Of a stretch of 64,000 nucleotides of DNA, positions 12,001-22,500 are shown one piece after another. Within the stretch, counting starts at the first letter, position 1. Each line of letters starts with the position of its first letter. The DNA lies in the NCBI GenBank assembly GCA_004026145.2, contig CP034975.1, positions 24,629,861 to 24,693,860 of the forward strand. The letters are read 5' to 3'. This DNA is from Takifugu bimaculatus. Lineage: Eukaryota; Chordata; Actinopteri; Tetraodontiformes; Tetraodontidae. The notes under the pieces are model-generated. The model saw only the letters and a list, made by a program, of their open reading frames with translations, was not told where the DNA came from and made no database searches. The position numbers and the translations under genes were made by a program.

Positions 12001-15000
12001 TAGTTTTATAGAATAGATGTACTGTTGTTTGCACCTGTAACATCAAAATTGCATACAATGACATGTGTTTATGATGTACGTACAGTAGATTATTGGTGAG
12101 GTTGAATACATGACGCGTTTGCGTTGGGTAACTAAGCTGGTAAGGAACAGGACTCCGTAACATTCCTTAATAACTACAGCATTTATTTGCAAACTCAACC
12201 TTGGTGTTGACTATCAAGCATAGTAAGAGGCAGAATATTTAACAATATTACAAAAACCAAGGCAGAACAGAGTGAGTAGTTTAAAGATCTCCAACATCTT
12301 GTTTTTTGTTCACAGGAAGGAGTAGAGGTGAGAGTAGCACGAATTTTCAACACATTTGGATCCAGAATGCATATGAACGACGGACGTGTCGTCAGCAACT
12401 TCATCCTGCAGGCTCTGCAGGGGGAACCTCTCACTGTATGTGTTTACAGCTTTTCCCTTCAATATAAGCACTTTGACAGTGTGAGCTTTTTATTCAGCAT
12501 CAACATGATTAGGCGACATGGATGCAAGTTGGTTTATGCTTAATGTTTATGCAATATTTTGAATGAGTTTAACATCAAATGTGAATGGGCACTGCAATTT
12601 AAAGGACTGTAATAGTAACAAGAACATAAATCATTTTCCATGTTATTGTGTTTCTCCTGGTGAAAATGGCCTTATTTCTTTATTCATGTCTACTTGTTTT
12701 TTCACTCGTGTACTTCAGAGACGAGCATGGCTGTCTAATTTCCGTGTTTGTAGAATTTGCCACTGGGCCGTGCCCATCTTTATAATTATCATTCCTCATT
12801 AGAATGCTCACCAGATCTTGTGGCTCAAATGGGAAAATGTTTCTCCAGCCAGAGCGTGTAATTGGGTACACCAGGGAGATTTATCTTCAGTAGTCATGCC
12901 AGGAGAACATCTAAAACAAGGCGTATGACTGCACGCACTGGTAGAGCATCTCATGAATGTCGACATGGTCAAGGCATGTAGACGTGGTCAAGACAACTTG
13001 CTGAAGTTTATACCAAGAGTCAGAATGAGGAAGAAAGGGCACTCAAGTGACTTTGAACATGGCTGCTTTTTGATACCAGACGGGCTGGTCTGAGTGTTTC
13101 AGATACAGCTAATCTACTGGGATTTTCACACACACAACCAACTCTAGTGTTGACAGAGAATGGATCAAAATAAAGAGAAAATGAGAGCAACACATGAGTG
13201 GATGAGAATGGACAGGCTGCCTCAGATGAGAGAAAGGCGCCAGTAAACACAACATGGAAGCATGGACCCATCCTGCCTCATATCACTGGTTCAGGCTGCT
13301 GGTGGTGTGATGGTGTGGGGGATATATTCTTGGCACACTTTGAGCCCCTTTGTACCACCTGAGCATTGTTTAAAGCTGCAGCCTTCCTGAGTAGTGTTGC
13401 TGAGAAGGTCCAGCCCTTTACGACCACAGTGGACCATATCTGGTGGCTAAGGTGTCTAACACCTTGTTAAAAGTCTGCCATGGAGAATTAAGGCAGTTCT
13501 GAATCCAAAAATGGGTCCCACCTTCTACTGGCATGATGTAGCTAATAAAGTGGCTGGAGTGTTTGTTGTTTTGATGCAAGAGTTACACATTCTGTAGAGG
13601 GTGATAAGAATAAATTAGTAGTATACCTAGAAATTTGCATGTGCTATGCAAAAATAATGATTCCTGTCTTTTTTTAGGTGTATGGTACTGGGTCCCAAAC
13701 AAGAGCCTTTCAGTATGTCAGGTAAGAACACCAGATTTCTCCAGTTTGGCTGCAGACCTGCTACTCTGAACCATTCCGCCCTGTTCTATCTGTGCCTGTG
13801 TTATGGAACAAGACATTTTCTGTTCAAAACAGATTTAATTTACCATGCGCTGTTTGAAGTATACTAAAGGCGTGCATGTGTGGATATCGATATGTTGTTG
13901 GATTTGTGAACTCTAAGTAACGTGGCGTGCTATCGCATCAGCTCAGACTTTGATGTTGGCTATTAAATACCAACGGTTGTTCGTCTTTCTGCCCGATAGA
14001 GCGTGTCTGTGGTGTGATATGTTTTGGTTTTTACGAAGGTGCAAATTTAATCAGTTGGAAGAAGACAGACATGGAGTATTTGAAGAACTTGTATATCTTT
14101 AAAAACACATTCAGGCGCTTTGCTGTGTGACCTTTGTGCTGCGTAAACAAGCAATGTCAGTGCAGGTAGGTTTTCCTTGAACAAAGTTGTCGGACTAACA
14201 TAAACCCACAAAGGTTATATGGCGACAGGAGCATCTTAATGTTATTTGACCAATTTTATACAGTTATTGGGCAAAAGTCATCAATCACTTGATAATAAAG
14301 CCTTTGAATCGGAGGGCTGTCACAGATATATTGGGTCAATTGTTTTCTCCACAAACATCAGGTAGATGTTAGTAGAACCCTCATGTCTTGATGCCTTAGG
14401 TACAATTACTGTCCTCCAGCTGCTGCGGTCTTCTTGAGACACACTAACCAGCCTGGCTCACATATACAGATGGATGGAGATCAGCTGTGTTTCACTAGAA
14501 ATGCAAATATTGGTCTCCAAATTGATGGAGGTGAAATCATTTGTTGGTCACAAGACTCTCTTTGAATTGCTTCTTACCAAGTAAATGTGTGGAGGCCTTG
14601 AGAGGACTTCCATAAGGTGTGAGCCTGCACAACAGTTCTTTCTATGTAGGTTTTGAACCCACATCTAGGAAAAGTGCAGAAGAGTTGGGGCGGTGGGTGG
14701 TGTGAGGCCTCAGAAAACTACAGAAGAAGACATAATCAACACCTTTAACAACCTGCTTCACTCCTGTTTATTTCTGAGAAACTGACTACCTCACTATTAT
14801 TGACTGAGGGCGCATTATTACTCTGCACAGCCTTCTGAAAATACAGTTACATAATAGTTCAGACGTTGCATAATAAAGACGTCAGGCCAGAATCGATGAT
14901 GATCCTCTCACTTCCTCTAAATTTGATTTCTCACCATTTAAAACGGAGGTTTCATCAGATGTATTCAAACGGTTGCAGAATGAGTAAGGACATAATGTTA

Positions 15001-18000
15001 CATCACCAGAACCTTTCCCACCACTGATGGCAAAAATTTACAAGGAAAATCTTAAAACTATGAGCAGCCTTACGGAACGTGTCTGGTGGTCTGTTAAAGT
15101 AGCTGCTCTCGCTATAGTGTTCTGGATCTGCACCTGTGGGCCTTCACATTAAACACTTACCATTAAACAGCCCTGATGGAGGGAAAATGTACTCACGCTG
15201 CTGCTTTTGAGATTTTCATTTGGAAGTTGCCAAGCATGCTGGCTTCTTTTTACATAAATGCTCTGATATATGCACCAACCTTTTTACCAATATTAAATAT
15301 TCAGGCGCTTCCACAGTGTTATGAATTCACTGCTGGTTGATTCGTGTGCACTCGACATTCACCCGTGAGAGGGAGCCAGTATTTTATCAGGGACGAAATC
15401 AGAGCTGCTTGTTATCGTCTGCTGCAGTCTTGGCAGCAGTTTGCTTTCAACAGCTCTTTGCTTCTTGTAAAACTCTTGTAAACTCAAATTGTCAGGAACT
15501 AAAACACCAGTCTCACCTTAATTCAGACCTTCTCCATCACTCAGTATGTCTACACACACAGATTAATGGAGCTATTTGGACTTTGCCCTAATTTTGGAAT
15601 TTGTTCCTCATACATTTTTTCCTCCTCCTTCACATGGGATGGAGACTGTTGGATAAGTGATGAGAAGATGTCCTTCTCTTCAACACTAGGTGGCGATATG
15701 CATCTTTCCGGCAGGTTAATTCGGCCCCCTTTCCGGTCGACATATTATGCGCGTTATTACATTGACCCTGGCTTTAAGCCCGGAGTAAGGAGATTAGAAA
15801 ATGCAGACGTCTGCTCCAATATGTCATGTCAGGGTCATTAATCACTAGAAATTAATGAGATTTGTAATGAAACAGTAAATCGAAAATCAGTTGTGTTTTT
15901 ATGATTGCGCATAAAACAAATGCATGCAGCATCCATGATGCCATCAAAGCTACAGATCAGAGCTGAGAAGAGATGAGCCTGCAGAACTTCCTCGCTCTCT
16001 CGCTCTCTCTCTCTCTCTCTCGCTCGACCCTGCTGTGTCGGAGCAGTGCCCGTTCTGCTCAGGGCGAGAGACGGTGTTTCACGCATACAGTGAGTGTCAG
16101 CCACTCACTGTACTTTTTAATGTTGTAAAAGGTGATTTTAATGGTTTTAACTAAATGTTTTCTATCAGAAGTTTTATCTACGGAGCAGGGTACAAAAAAG
16201 CTACAAAGTGGCAGCTCCTTAATTGTATTTGTGGGGAAGCCAAGATGGCAATCTACATCTACAGAAAAAACAAAAGTGAAAAAAACGGAGATTGTGAGGC
16301 CGCCTCAGTGTGGCGTTGTAACGTTAGGTGCAGGCTGAGGTCGGAGTTTGGTTTTTATAAAATGATAAATGACCTCAAAGATGTACTCTGCACTGTTAAA
16401 GAGGACAACCCCTTGTGGGATAGTTGTATCGCTGTTTTATAGTATGTATTTATTTATTGTTGTTTTTGTGTTCTGAACAGGGCTTGTGTCCCTGTGTAAA
16501 CTGTAACTCTGTCTCTCCCCCCAGTGATCTGGTCAACGGTCTGGTGCTGTTGATGAACAGTAACATCAGCAGTCCTGTTAATCTGGTGAGTGCCTCCTTT
16601 TCAGCTCTGACAATTTCAACTGAATATGCAGTGAAAATAGGAACTTTTTAAAATGGAATCTGTTCTCAGGGGAACCCAGAGGAACACACCATATTGGAGT
16701 TTGCTCGTCTTATCAAAAGTCTCGTTGGTAAGTCCTCGCATCCACGTCCATCACATATTGTTTGAAAGGACACCAAAGTCTCATAGAAGGGCTTTTCTCT
16801 GCCGTTTCCTCTGTTGACAGTTCCATTAAAGCCATTTTATCCACCCAAATGTTGTTATTTAATCAGCATTTTTCAGGATATTTCTGCAGCTGTGCAGACT
16901 TTCAAATCCGGTACCTACAGCACAGTTTAGGAAGAGAATGCACAGTTAATCTGTTCCCTCTACCACAGTGAGCCGTAGTCAAATCCAGTTCCTCCCAGAG
17001 GCTCAGGACGACCCACAGAGGAGAAGACCTGACATACGGAAAGCCAAGATGATGCTTGGATGGGAGCCCGTGGTATGTGTGACACACGAGAAGCACCATA
17101 CTGCCCTGCACATGAGCTCTGATCCTGCGGCTTTAGCAACAGATGGGCGTCTGCTGAACACAAACTTTCTTTGTTTGATTGGCTGAAGGGTTTGGAGGTG
17201 TTTTCTGACCAGGCTGGAATTGAGCCGTATTCAGGCTTCAGAGACCGGGTTGCCCTCTGTTAGTTACACAAGTTTATCACCTTCTTTAATTCTTTTATAG
17301 AAGCAGGATTCTTTTCCTCTTTTGTCCACACTTCATGACTTTTCATGTTGGTTAAAGAGAAGTGATCGGGGTGTGTGTTTATAGCTGTCAGTTCCTGCTC
17401 TGGAGGCTCCTCTGGCTCTCAGCACTGTCGCCTGTTGATACATGTGATGGATGCTCACTCTTTCCCTCAGCATAGTGATTGATGAGGTTGATGGATGAGG
17501 CGGGTGTTGGCTTCCCTCCTGGAGTTTTTGGAGTTTAATTTGGCATTCAGGGTGTTGAGGGTAAAGATGTTAGGTGCTGGAGCTGGTGAACAGGGTTCCA
17601 ATCTGATCTCAACAGTTGCACTTTCCATTTCATACTCATATACACAGTAGGATTGATGGACTTAAATGTGATCAGTGATGTATCCTGGGTTCATAGGGTG
17701 TTTCGGGTCTCACAACATCATACACCCTCGCCCAGGCGACCCAGCCGGGGTGATCAAGACCCGGCTTGTGTCCCAGTAGCAACCCACGGATCTGCCCTTT
17801 CAGCCACAGCCACCTCGTGGCTCTCTCTGCAGCTTCACTTGCGGATTCAATGGCCCTCTTTTGGCTGTCCCTGTGACTCCCAATCGGCCAAAGACTTTCC
17901 AGAGGGAGCGTCCTGCAAAGCCTCTACAGCCAACTTCTATGGGCTCGTGTGAATGAAGTGAAACCTTTGTCATCTGTGTCATCCTGTTAACGCAGGGGAT

Positions 18001-18785
18001 CCGTAGAATAAACAGGTCCCACACTGATGGCCAGTGTGTGGTGGGATGACCTTCCCACCAAGTGGTGCTGGTCAGCCTTCACCCTCTTCCAGGACACCAG
18101 AACACTCTGTGCAAAAGGATAAGTTTAATGTTTCCGCTGTCTCTGGAGGTCTATCGGTGGAGGTGACTGAACCCCCTGTGAGGGAGGGAGTGAACCTGGG
18201 GGCCCTTCGAGCACCCTCTCCAATTTTTCAACCCGTATCAGAGAAAATGCTGTGTAAGAATGACACAGCAGGATTATTTTCATTTCAATTGGGTCTCAGC
18301 CGCTGATTGCTTGTGGTGGACTGACAGAGCAATTCACCATCTCACACATTCTAGAACTATGATTGAGGACACAGCTGGGAAAATGGTTCAGGATCTTTAG
18401 AAATGAGGGAAATAATCCCACTGTCCCACCTAAAATGATGCGTGTGCATTTAAAGATAGAGGGAAAAAAATTAAAACTGAACCCCCTGGAGGTCTGGTGA
18501 GCTCTGCGTCATCAGCATGGTAAAACCTGTACCTGTCAGATTTTTTAATGGGCTCCTCTGGGGGGGGGGGGGGGTGAGGCCGATCACTCCCAGCCTCACG
18601 CATCTTCACCTTCCTGTCCCCTGATCTTTAAGTGCATGTTTGTGTGTTTGCAGGTACCACTGGAAGAAGGGTTGAATAAAACCATCCATTATTTTAGCCG
18701 GGAACTGGAGCACCAGGCCAACAACCAGTACATCCCAAAACCCAAAGCCGCCCGCATGAAGAAAGGCCGACCACGGCACAACTGA
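3029..18785 (+). CDS. uxs1: UDP-glucuronate decarboxylase 1 (UDP-xylose synthase)
   Basis: Converts UDP-glucuronate to UDP-xylose, the donor that starts glycosaminoglycan chains, in the Golgi/ER lumen. Coding exons: 3029-3119, 4136-4163, 5985-6030, 6468-6511, 7403-7463, 7961-8141, 9567-9671, 10090-10149, 10544-10665, 12316-12435, 13678-13721, 16525-16585, 16670-16727, 16969-17072, 18654-18785. All junctions are GT/AG, phases agree, and the total is 1257 nt = 418 residues, close to the 420 of human UXS1. Residues about 17-33 are a hydrophobic signal anchor (type II membrane protein). Then come a short stem, the NAD-binding GGAGFVG at 93-99, STSEVYG at 199-205, and the SDR catalytic pair Y229/K233 (YDEGK). 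The family-typical C-terminus ends in a basic KKGRPRH tail. Three in-frame ATGs open the gene (3029, 3032, 3035); the first has a poor -3 base, so the exact start is uncertain by 1-2 residues. Residue 262 is Ser where most relatives have Pro. Identification is near certain. Confidence 0.97.
4064..4080 (+). repeat. C17 homopolymer near the uxs1 exon 2 acceptor
   Basis: Seventeen uninterrupted cytosines, 55 bp upstream of the acceptor at 4134-4135 for the 28-nt second coding exon. It is likely length-variable. Confidence 0.9.
4164..5984 (+). other. uxs1: uxs1 intron 2
   Basis: An 1.8 kb intron without a recognised element. The minus strand of 4428-4688 carries an 86-codon frame of coding-like composition that I could not identify; see findings. 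Confidence 0.6.
8142..9566 (+). other. uxs1: uxs1 intron 6, with poly(T) and GCAGCT repeat
   Basis: The intron contains a T18 run near 8326-8343 and four tandem copies of the self-complementary hexamer GCAGCT-type unit at 9061-9085. I see no gene or recognised mobile element otherwise. Confidence 0.5.
9984..10089 (+). repeat. uxs1: Tandem duplication of the uxs1 intron 7 acceptor region
   Basis: A 52-bp unit made of an (AT)n tract, a short unique stretch, and TTTCTTGCAG is present twice in direct tandem. The first copy ends with AG at 10036-10037, the second with AG at 10088-10089. Exon 8 begins at 10090 after the second copy, which is the one that keeps the reading frame. The first copy is directly followed by GTATAT, so its AG|GT is an acceptor and a potential donor at once. 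Confidence 0.9.
10666..12315 (+). other. uxs1: uxs1 intron 9, no element recognised
   Basis: 1.65 kb of A/T-rich intron with a short C8(AC)n run near 11530-11551. I see no gene, RNA or mobile-element signature. Confidence 0.5.
12955..13562 (+). mobile_element. Decayed Tc1/mariner-type transposon in uxs1 intron 10
   Basis: The sequence follows a familiar fish Tc1-like family closely. Blocks include GACGTGGTCAAGACAACTTG, then AGTGACTTTGAACATGG and CTAATCTACTGGGATTTTCAC (the transposase N-terminal helix-turn-helix), then ATGGTGTGGGGGATAT and CTTGGCACACTTTGAGCCCC, and finally AATAAAGTGGCTGGAGTGT, a degenerate right terminal repeat. The middle of the transposase is missing near 13230-13250 and again after 13440, and frameshifts and stops break the rest, so it is inactive. 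The left terminal repeat is not evident. Orientation is that of the remaining transposase, the same as uxs1. Confidence 0.8.
15990..16025 (+). repeat. (CT)n microsatellite
   Basis: An imperfect CT/CGCT run ending in an uninterrupted CT core. Confidence 0.85.
16086..16112. repeat. Short perfect inverted repeat
   Basis: TACAGTGAGTG and CACTCACTGTA are perfect complements (11 bp) around the 5-nt spacer TCAGC. It lies within uxs1 intron 11. Confidence 0.9.
17682..17950 (-). mobile_element. Fragment of a non-LTR retrotransposon ORF, antisense in uxs1
   Basis: Read on the minus strand, the segment encodes PIEVGCRGFAGRSL ... LGVTG and, after one frameshift, KRAIESASEAAERATRWLWL, then a conserved-looking tail with PGLDHPGWVAWARVYDVV. 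This is the C-terminal part of polyproteins of vertebrate non-LTR retrotransposons with a restriction-like endonuclease (R2/NeSL/Hero-like). The family name is from memory of the motif, not a search. The frameshift shows it is dead. Flanking sequence out to about 18250 may belong to it. Confidence 0.55.
18560..18574 (+). repeat. G15 homopolymer in uxs1 intron 14
   Basis: Fifteen consecutive guanines about 80 bp upstream of the last uxs1 acceptor. Confidence 0.9.
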
Positions 18786-19345
18786 GGTCCCTGCTCCCTC
18801 AGCACAGACGAGAAGTAAAGCTCCTTCAGACGGCCCTGGAAGCTTCTGCAGCATACAGTGGATGAGGCACCCCGGGAACCCTCTATGGGGAGAAGGACAA
18901 CTAGAACATACATAATGAAAGAATAGTTGCCTTGCTTGTGTTTTGGATGGACTCGAGGAAAGACACCCGATTGGCTTTTTTTTGCTTTTTGCTATTGAAA
19001 TCCCGACCCTGGTGATGAGTCGCAGCTCTTATTGTGCTTTCAGTGTTTTTAGTTTATTTTAGCTATTTTATTGGGTGATTGGGTGGGGAAGTGTGTGTGT
19101 GTGGGGTGTCTCTCCAGGGGTGAGGCGCCCGACTGTCCACTTGAGTTTGTCCTCCATCGGTGGTGTGCCATATCCCTGTCAGCAGTTCACGCCGGGGCGG
19201 CGCAGGACCGGCCCAGTCCTGCTCAGACCGTGGGAGCGTCGCTGCGTGTGAATCAGGACGTTGTTGTCTTCTGCTTTGTGAAATGTCAAGATGTGCATTA
19301 TCAATCTCAGATGTTATTTTAATAAAATATTTTGTGGATTATATA
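18786..19345 (+). other. uxs1: uxs1 3' UTR with poly(A) signal
   Basis: About 560 nt follow the uxs1 stop codon without another splice site that I trust. A canonical AATAAA lies at 19321-19326, followed by a TG/T-rich stretch (around 19331-19355), so cleavage is expected near 19340. The convergent ecrg4 transcript ends only about 50 bp further on. Confidence 0.7.
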
Positions 19346-19379
19346 TTTGTGGGTTTTATAAGGGGAATTGAGAGGCAGG

Positions 19380-19582
19380 AGATCTCTACAAAGCTCTTGT
19401 TTATTAACTGCAATCTGAGGAGATGAAAACCATCAGATTTCCAACATTATATAAAATAAAGTCCACAAGCAGTTGCAGTAAAGGAAACTGCAAATTCTAA
19501 GTTGCGAAATGTAGAATGAAGCAACAAATCAGCCAAATTAAAGCCCAGAGAGGCCTCAAACCAAGCTTCTATCGGGCTCAAC
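19380..19582 (-). other. ecrg4: ecrg4 3' UTR with poly(A) signal
   Basis: On the minus strand AATAAA occupies 19405-19400, about 180 nt after the ecrg4 stop codon. This implies a short 3' UTR ending near 19380. Confidence 0.55.
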
Positions 19583-22500
19583 TTAATAATAGTCATAATT
19601 GACATCGGCTCCATATCTGTATGAACTGTGGTCCCGGGGGCCAGTGGGGGAGTTCTCGTCATAGTGATGCTGACGGCCTTGGTTGTTGGAGCGAGCCTGG
19701 TCCATCCAATAAGACAGGTCAGCCTCCAACCGCTGGTGAGAGAAAGGGGGGGGGGGGGGGGTGGTGGTGAAAGACTGCCGACACTGAAGCATAACATGAA
19801 AAAAACACAAATAACAATAATACCCACAAGAATGGACATTCCCCAATAGTGCAAGACACGAAAATACACACAAACATCTTTGTGTGGAGTCAAATCTGGG
19901 CCAAAAGGTTTGATCATTTGAAAAATGAAATCAAAAAGTAACTTTAAAATCAAAACTTCAGGTTTTGATCGTTGAACTAAAACCAGGATTTTTAATTTAT
20001 TATTATTTTTCAATTCAAAACTCATTCTTTTGGTTTTTACTCATTTTGTTGTTTTTTTGGGGGGGGGAGGGTTTCCTCCCAGGTTTTTTTCAATTTCAAA
20101 CTCTTACAGGTTCAGGCTCGTGGCCCTCCAGGTGTGGGAGCCTGGACCTGTTGCCTTCAGGGAACGTCGACCATATGACGTGAACACACCAGCACACACT
20201 GTTATAGCAATAGGACTGACCGCAAAAAAAAACAACCCAAAAAAGACGCCAGTTGCAAAGTTACAGTTGCTTTAAAACTGTGGTAGCGCCAATCACAAAA
20301 TTTGGTCAACATATTTTGACAGAATGTATAGTTTAACAACCAAAGTGCCAATTTAAATGTACAACATGGCTGAGGTCTCCTGAAGGCATGAGATTAAGGG
20401 CTGGTCCCAGGCTTCACTGCTATACTGTCACTCATCATTCGACTGGCATCATTTTTAATAACACCACCCCGACAAGCCAGGGCCATAATTGTGAACCTAA
20501 GAAAGTAGAGCCTCAAAACATTCATTGCTGTCAACTCAAATCCTTGACTGTGGGTGACATATTTCCTCCTCAGTCACAGGTTTTTATCAGAAAACTGGTT
20601 GCCAAACTCTAATTCAATCACACACTAAACCAAAACCCTAACCCCATTTCTAACCCTAACCCCAAACTCAACCTCAAACCCAACCCAAACCCTAAACCTC
20701 ATTCAGGAGGCAGGGTACATTCCCCTAACCCTTATCCTAACCCTAACCCCAATTCTAACACTGACCCTAACCCTAACCCTGATTTAACCCTAACTCACCT
20801 AACCCTAACCTAACCCTAACTCACCCAACCCTAATCCTAACCAACCCTAACCCACCTAACCCCTAACCCGAACACTAATTCTAACGCTAACCCAACTAAC
20901 CCTAACCATAACCCTAACCAACCCTAACCACTGACCATTATTTGTAAGCCTATACCCAACCATAACCGCAACCCTAACCCTAATTCTTGCCCAAACCACA
21001 ATCACAATCCTAATCCCAACCCACCTATAAACCTAAACCTAACTGTATTTCTAAGCCTAACCCTGACTCAACCCCTTACCACAACCCAACCCTAATCATA
21101 ACCCTAACCCCTCACCCCAACTCTAACCCTAAACCCTAACCCCAACCATAAACCTAACCCCTATAGCCCTAACGCTAACCCAAATTCCTACACTAACCCT
21201 AAACCTAACCACAACACTAACCCACCTAACCCTAACCTGAACCCTAATCCTAACCCTGATTCAGGAGGCAGGGTACATTCCCTTATCCTAATACTAACCC
21301 CAACTCTAATTCTAACCTTGACCCTGATCCTAAACTTAACCGTAACCCTAACCTACCTAACCCCAATTTGTATCCCTATCCCCAACTCAAATCCTAATTT
21401 CTAACCCTAACCCCAACCATAAACCTAACCCTAATTCTAACCCTAATCACAACCCTAATGCTAATTCCATTACACAGCAAACCCCAACGCTAACATTAAC
21501 CCTGCTTGTCTTCTTCGCTGCTTTAACCCTTGAAATCTGCTCTCACTGACCAGAAGAAAAGTATGGACGGACCTGAGAGTGTTCTCATTTGTAAGTGTAA
21601 AGTTGCCATGGAAACATTTGCTTTTTGTTGGCGACAGAGTTCTGAGCTCTCCTAATCCAGGTTTCACCCACCTGCTCATCAAATCCCAAGTACATAAACT
21701 GTTGAATCCACTGCTGCACATCTGCTCTGCTGCGGTCCCAGATATTTCTCTTCGTCCGGCTCAGTTTGCCTAAGAACTCCTGAGCTTTGGTGGCTGGGAT
21801 GGCCACCGCGGCCCTGGAGGGTGGGTTTAACGCTGAGCAGAAGCAGAGAGCAGCTACATGAGCGTCTCATCACACACGCTGGAGATTTCTCTGCTCTATC
21901 AAGGTAATTTAACTTACAGCCCCTCTTTTCTTATATAACAATTAACCTACCGTACTCGTAACTCATTATTGCCACTTTATTTTTCTTTTACGACCTTCAA
22001 CTTAAATTTCTGATCTACCACCTGGAGTAGCTTCATGAACATGAGTCAGACGCTCAGAGTTTACCGTCTCTTCTCTTTAGGATCCTGTGCAGGCTGCTGG
22101 AGGTGGACACATCTGTTCAGAGGAGTCAGACACACTCAGCTTAGTTAGACCACTGTAAACCAAAGCAATCACATGACAGTGTTTATGCCTGCTGTCAAAG
22201 TCAGCCATGAACCCTTCAGCTTCAAAGAACCATGTTCAAATGACAAAAAAATATGCATTCTTTCATGATCATTTGCTCAGGCGAGTCCCTTCCTGCCCCT
22301 CTGGAGTGTCGGAGCTATATGATGCGTGGCAAATCCTCATGTGGACAAAAGGTGCACTCCTAAGGCGTTGGTCCAGACATTGGCGTTGGTCCCTTTACAT
22401 TTGCTGGGAGGTTTTTTCCCCCTACATGGTTTAATCTGAGGTTTTTAACAGATCAAAATCCTCCCTGGTGCCGACTGAAGGCGGATGTAGAGAAGATCTT

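Larger units (their letters stand above)
13722..16524 (+). other. uxs1: uxs1 intron 11
   Basis: The longest uxs1 intron (2.8 kb). It holds a CTCF-like motif at 15683-15697 inside a short dispersed repeat, a CT-rich microsatellite at 15990-16025, and a small perfect hairpin at 16086-16112. I see no coding exon between 13722 and 16524. Confidence 0.6.
17073..18653 (+). other. uxs1: uxs1 intron 14
   Basis: Contains the antisense retrotransposon fragment at 17682-17950 and a G15 run at 18560-18574 about 90 bp before the last exon. The remainder is unassigned. Confidence 0.6.

Noticed and set aside
19447..20025. 192-codon minus-strand open frame overlapping the last ecrg4 exon
   Set aside because: It is in a different frame from the real exon, which is supported by splice site, phase and homology; its length comes from intron and poly-C sequence.
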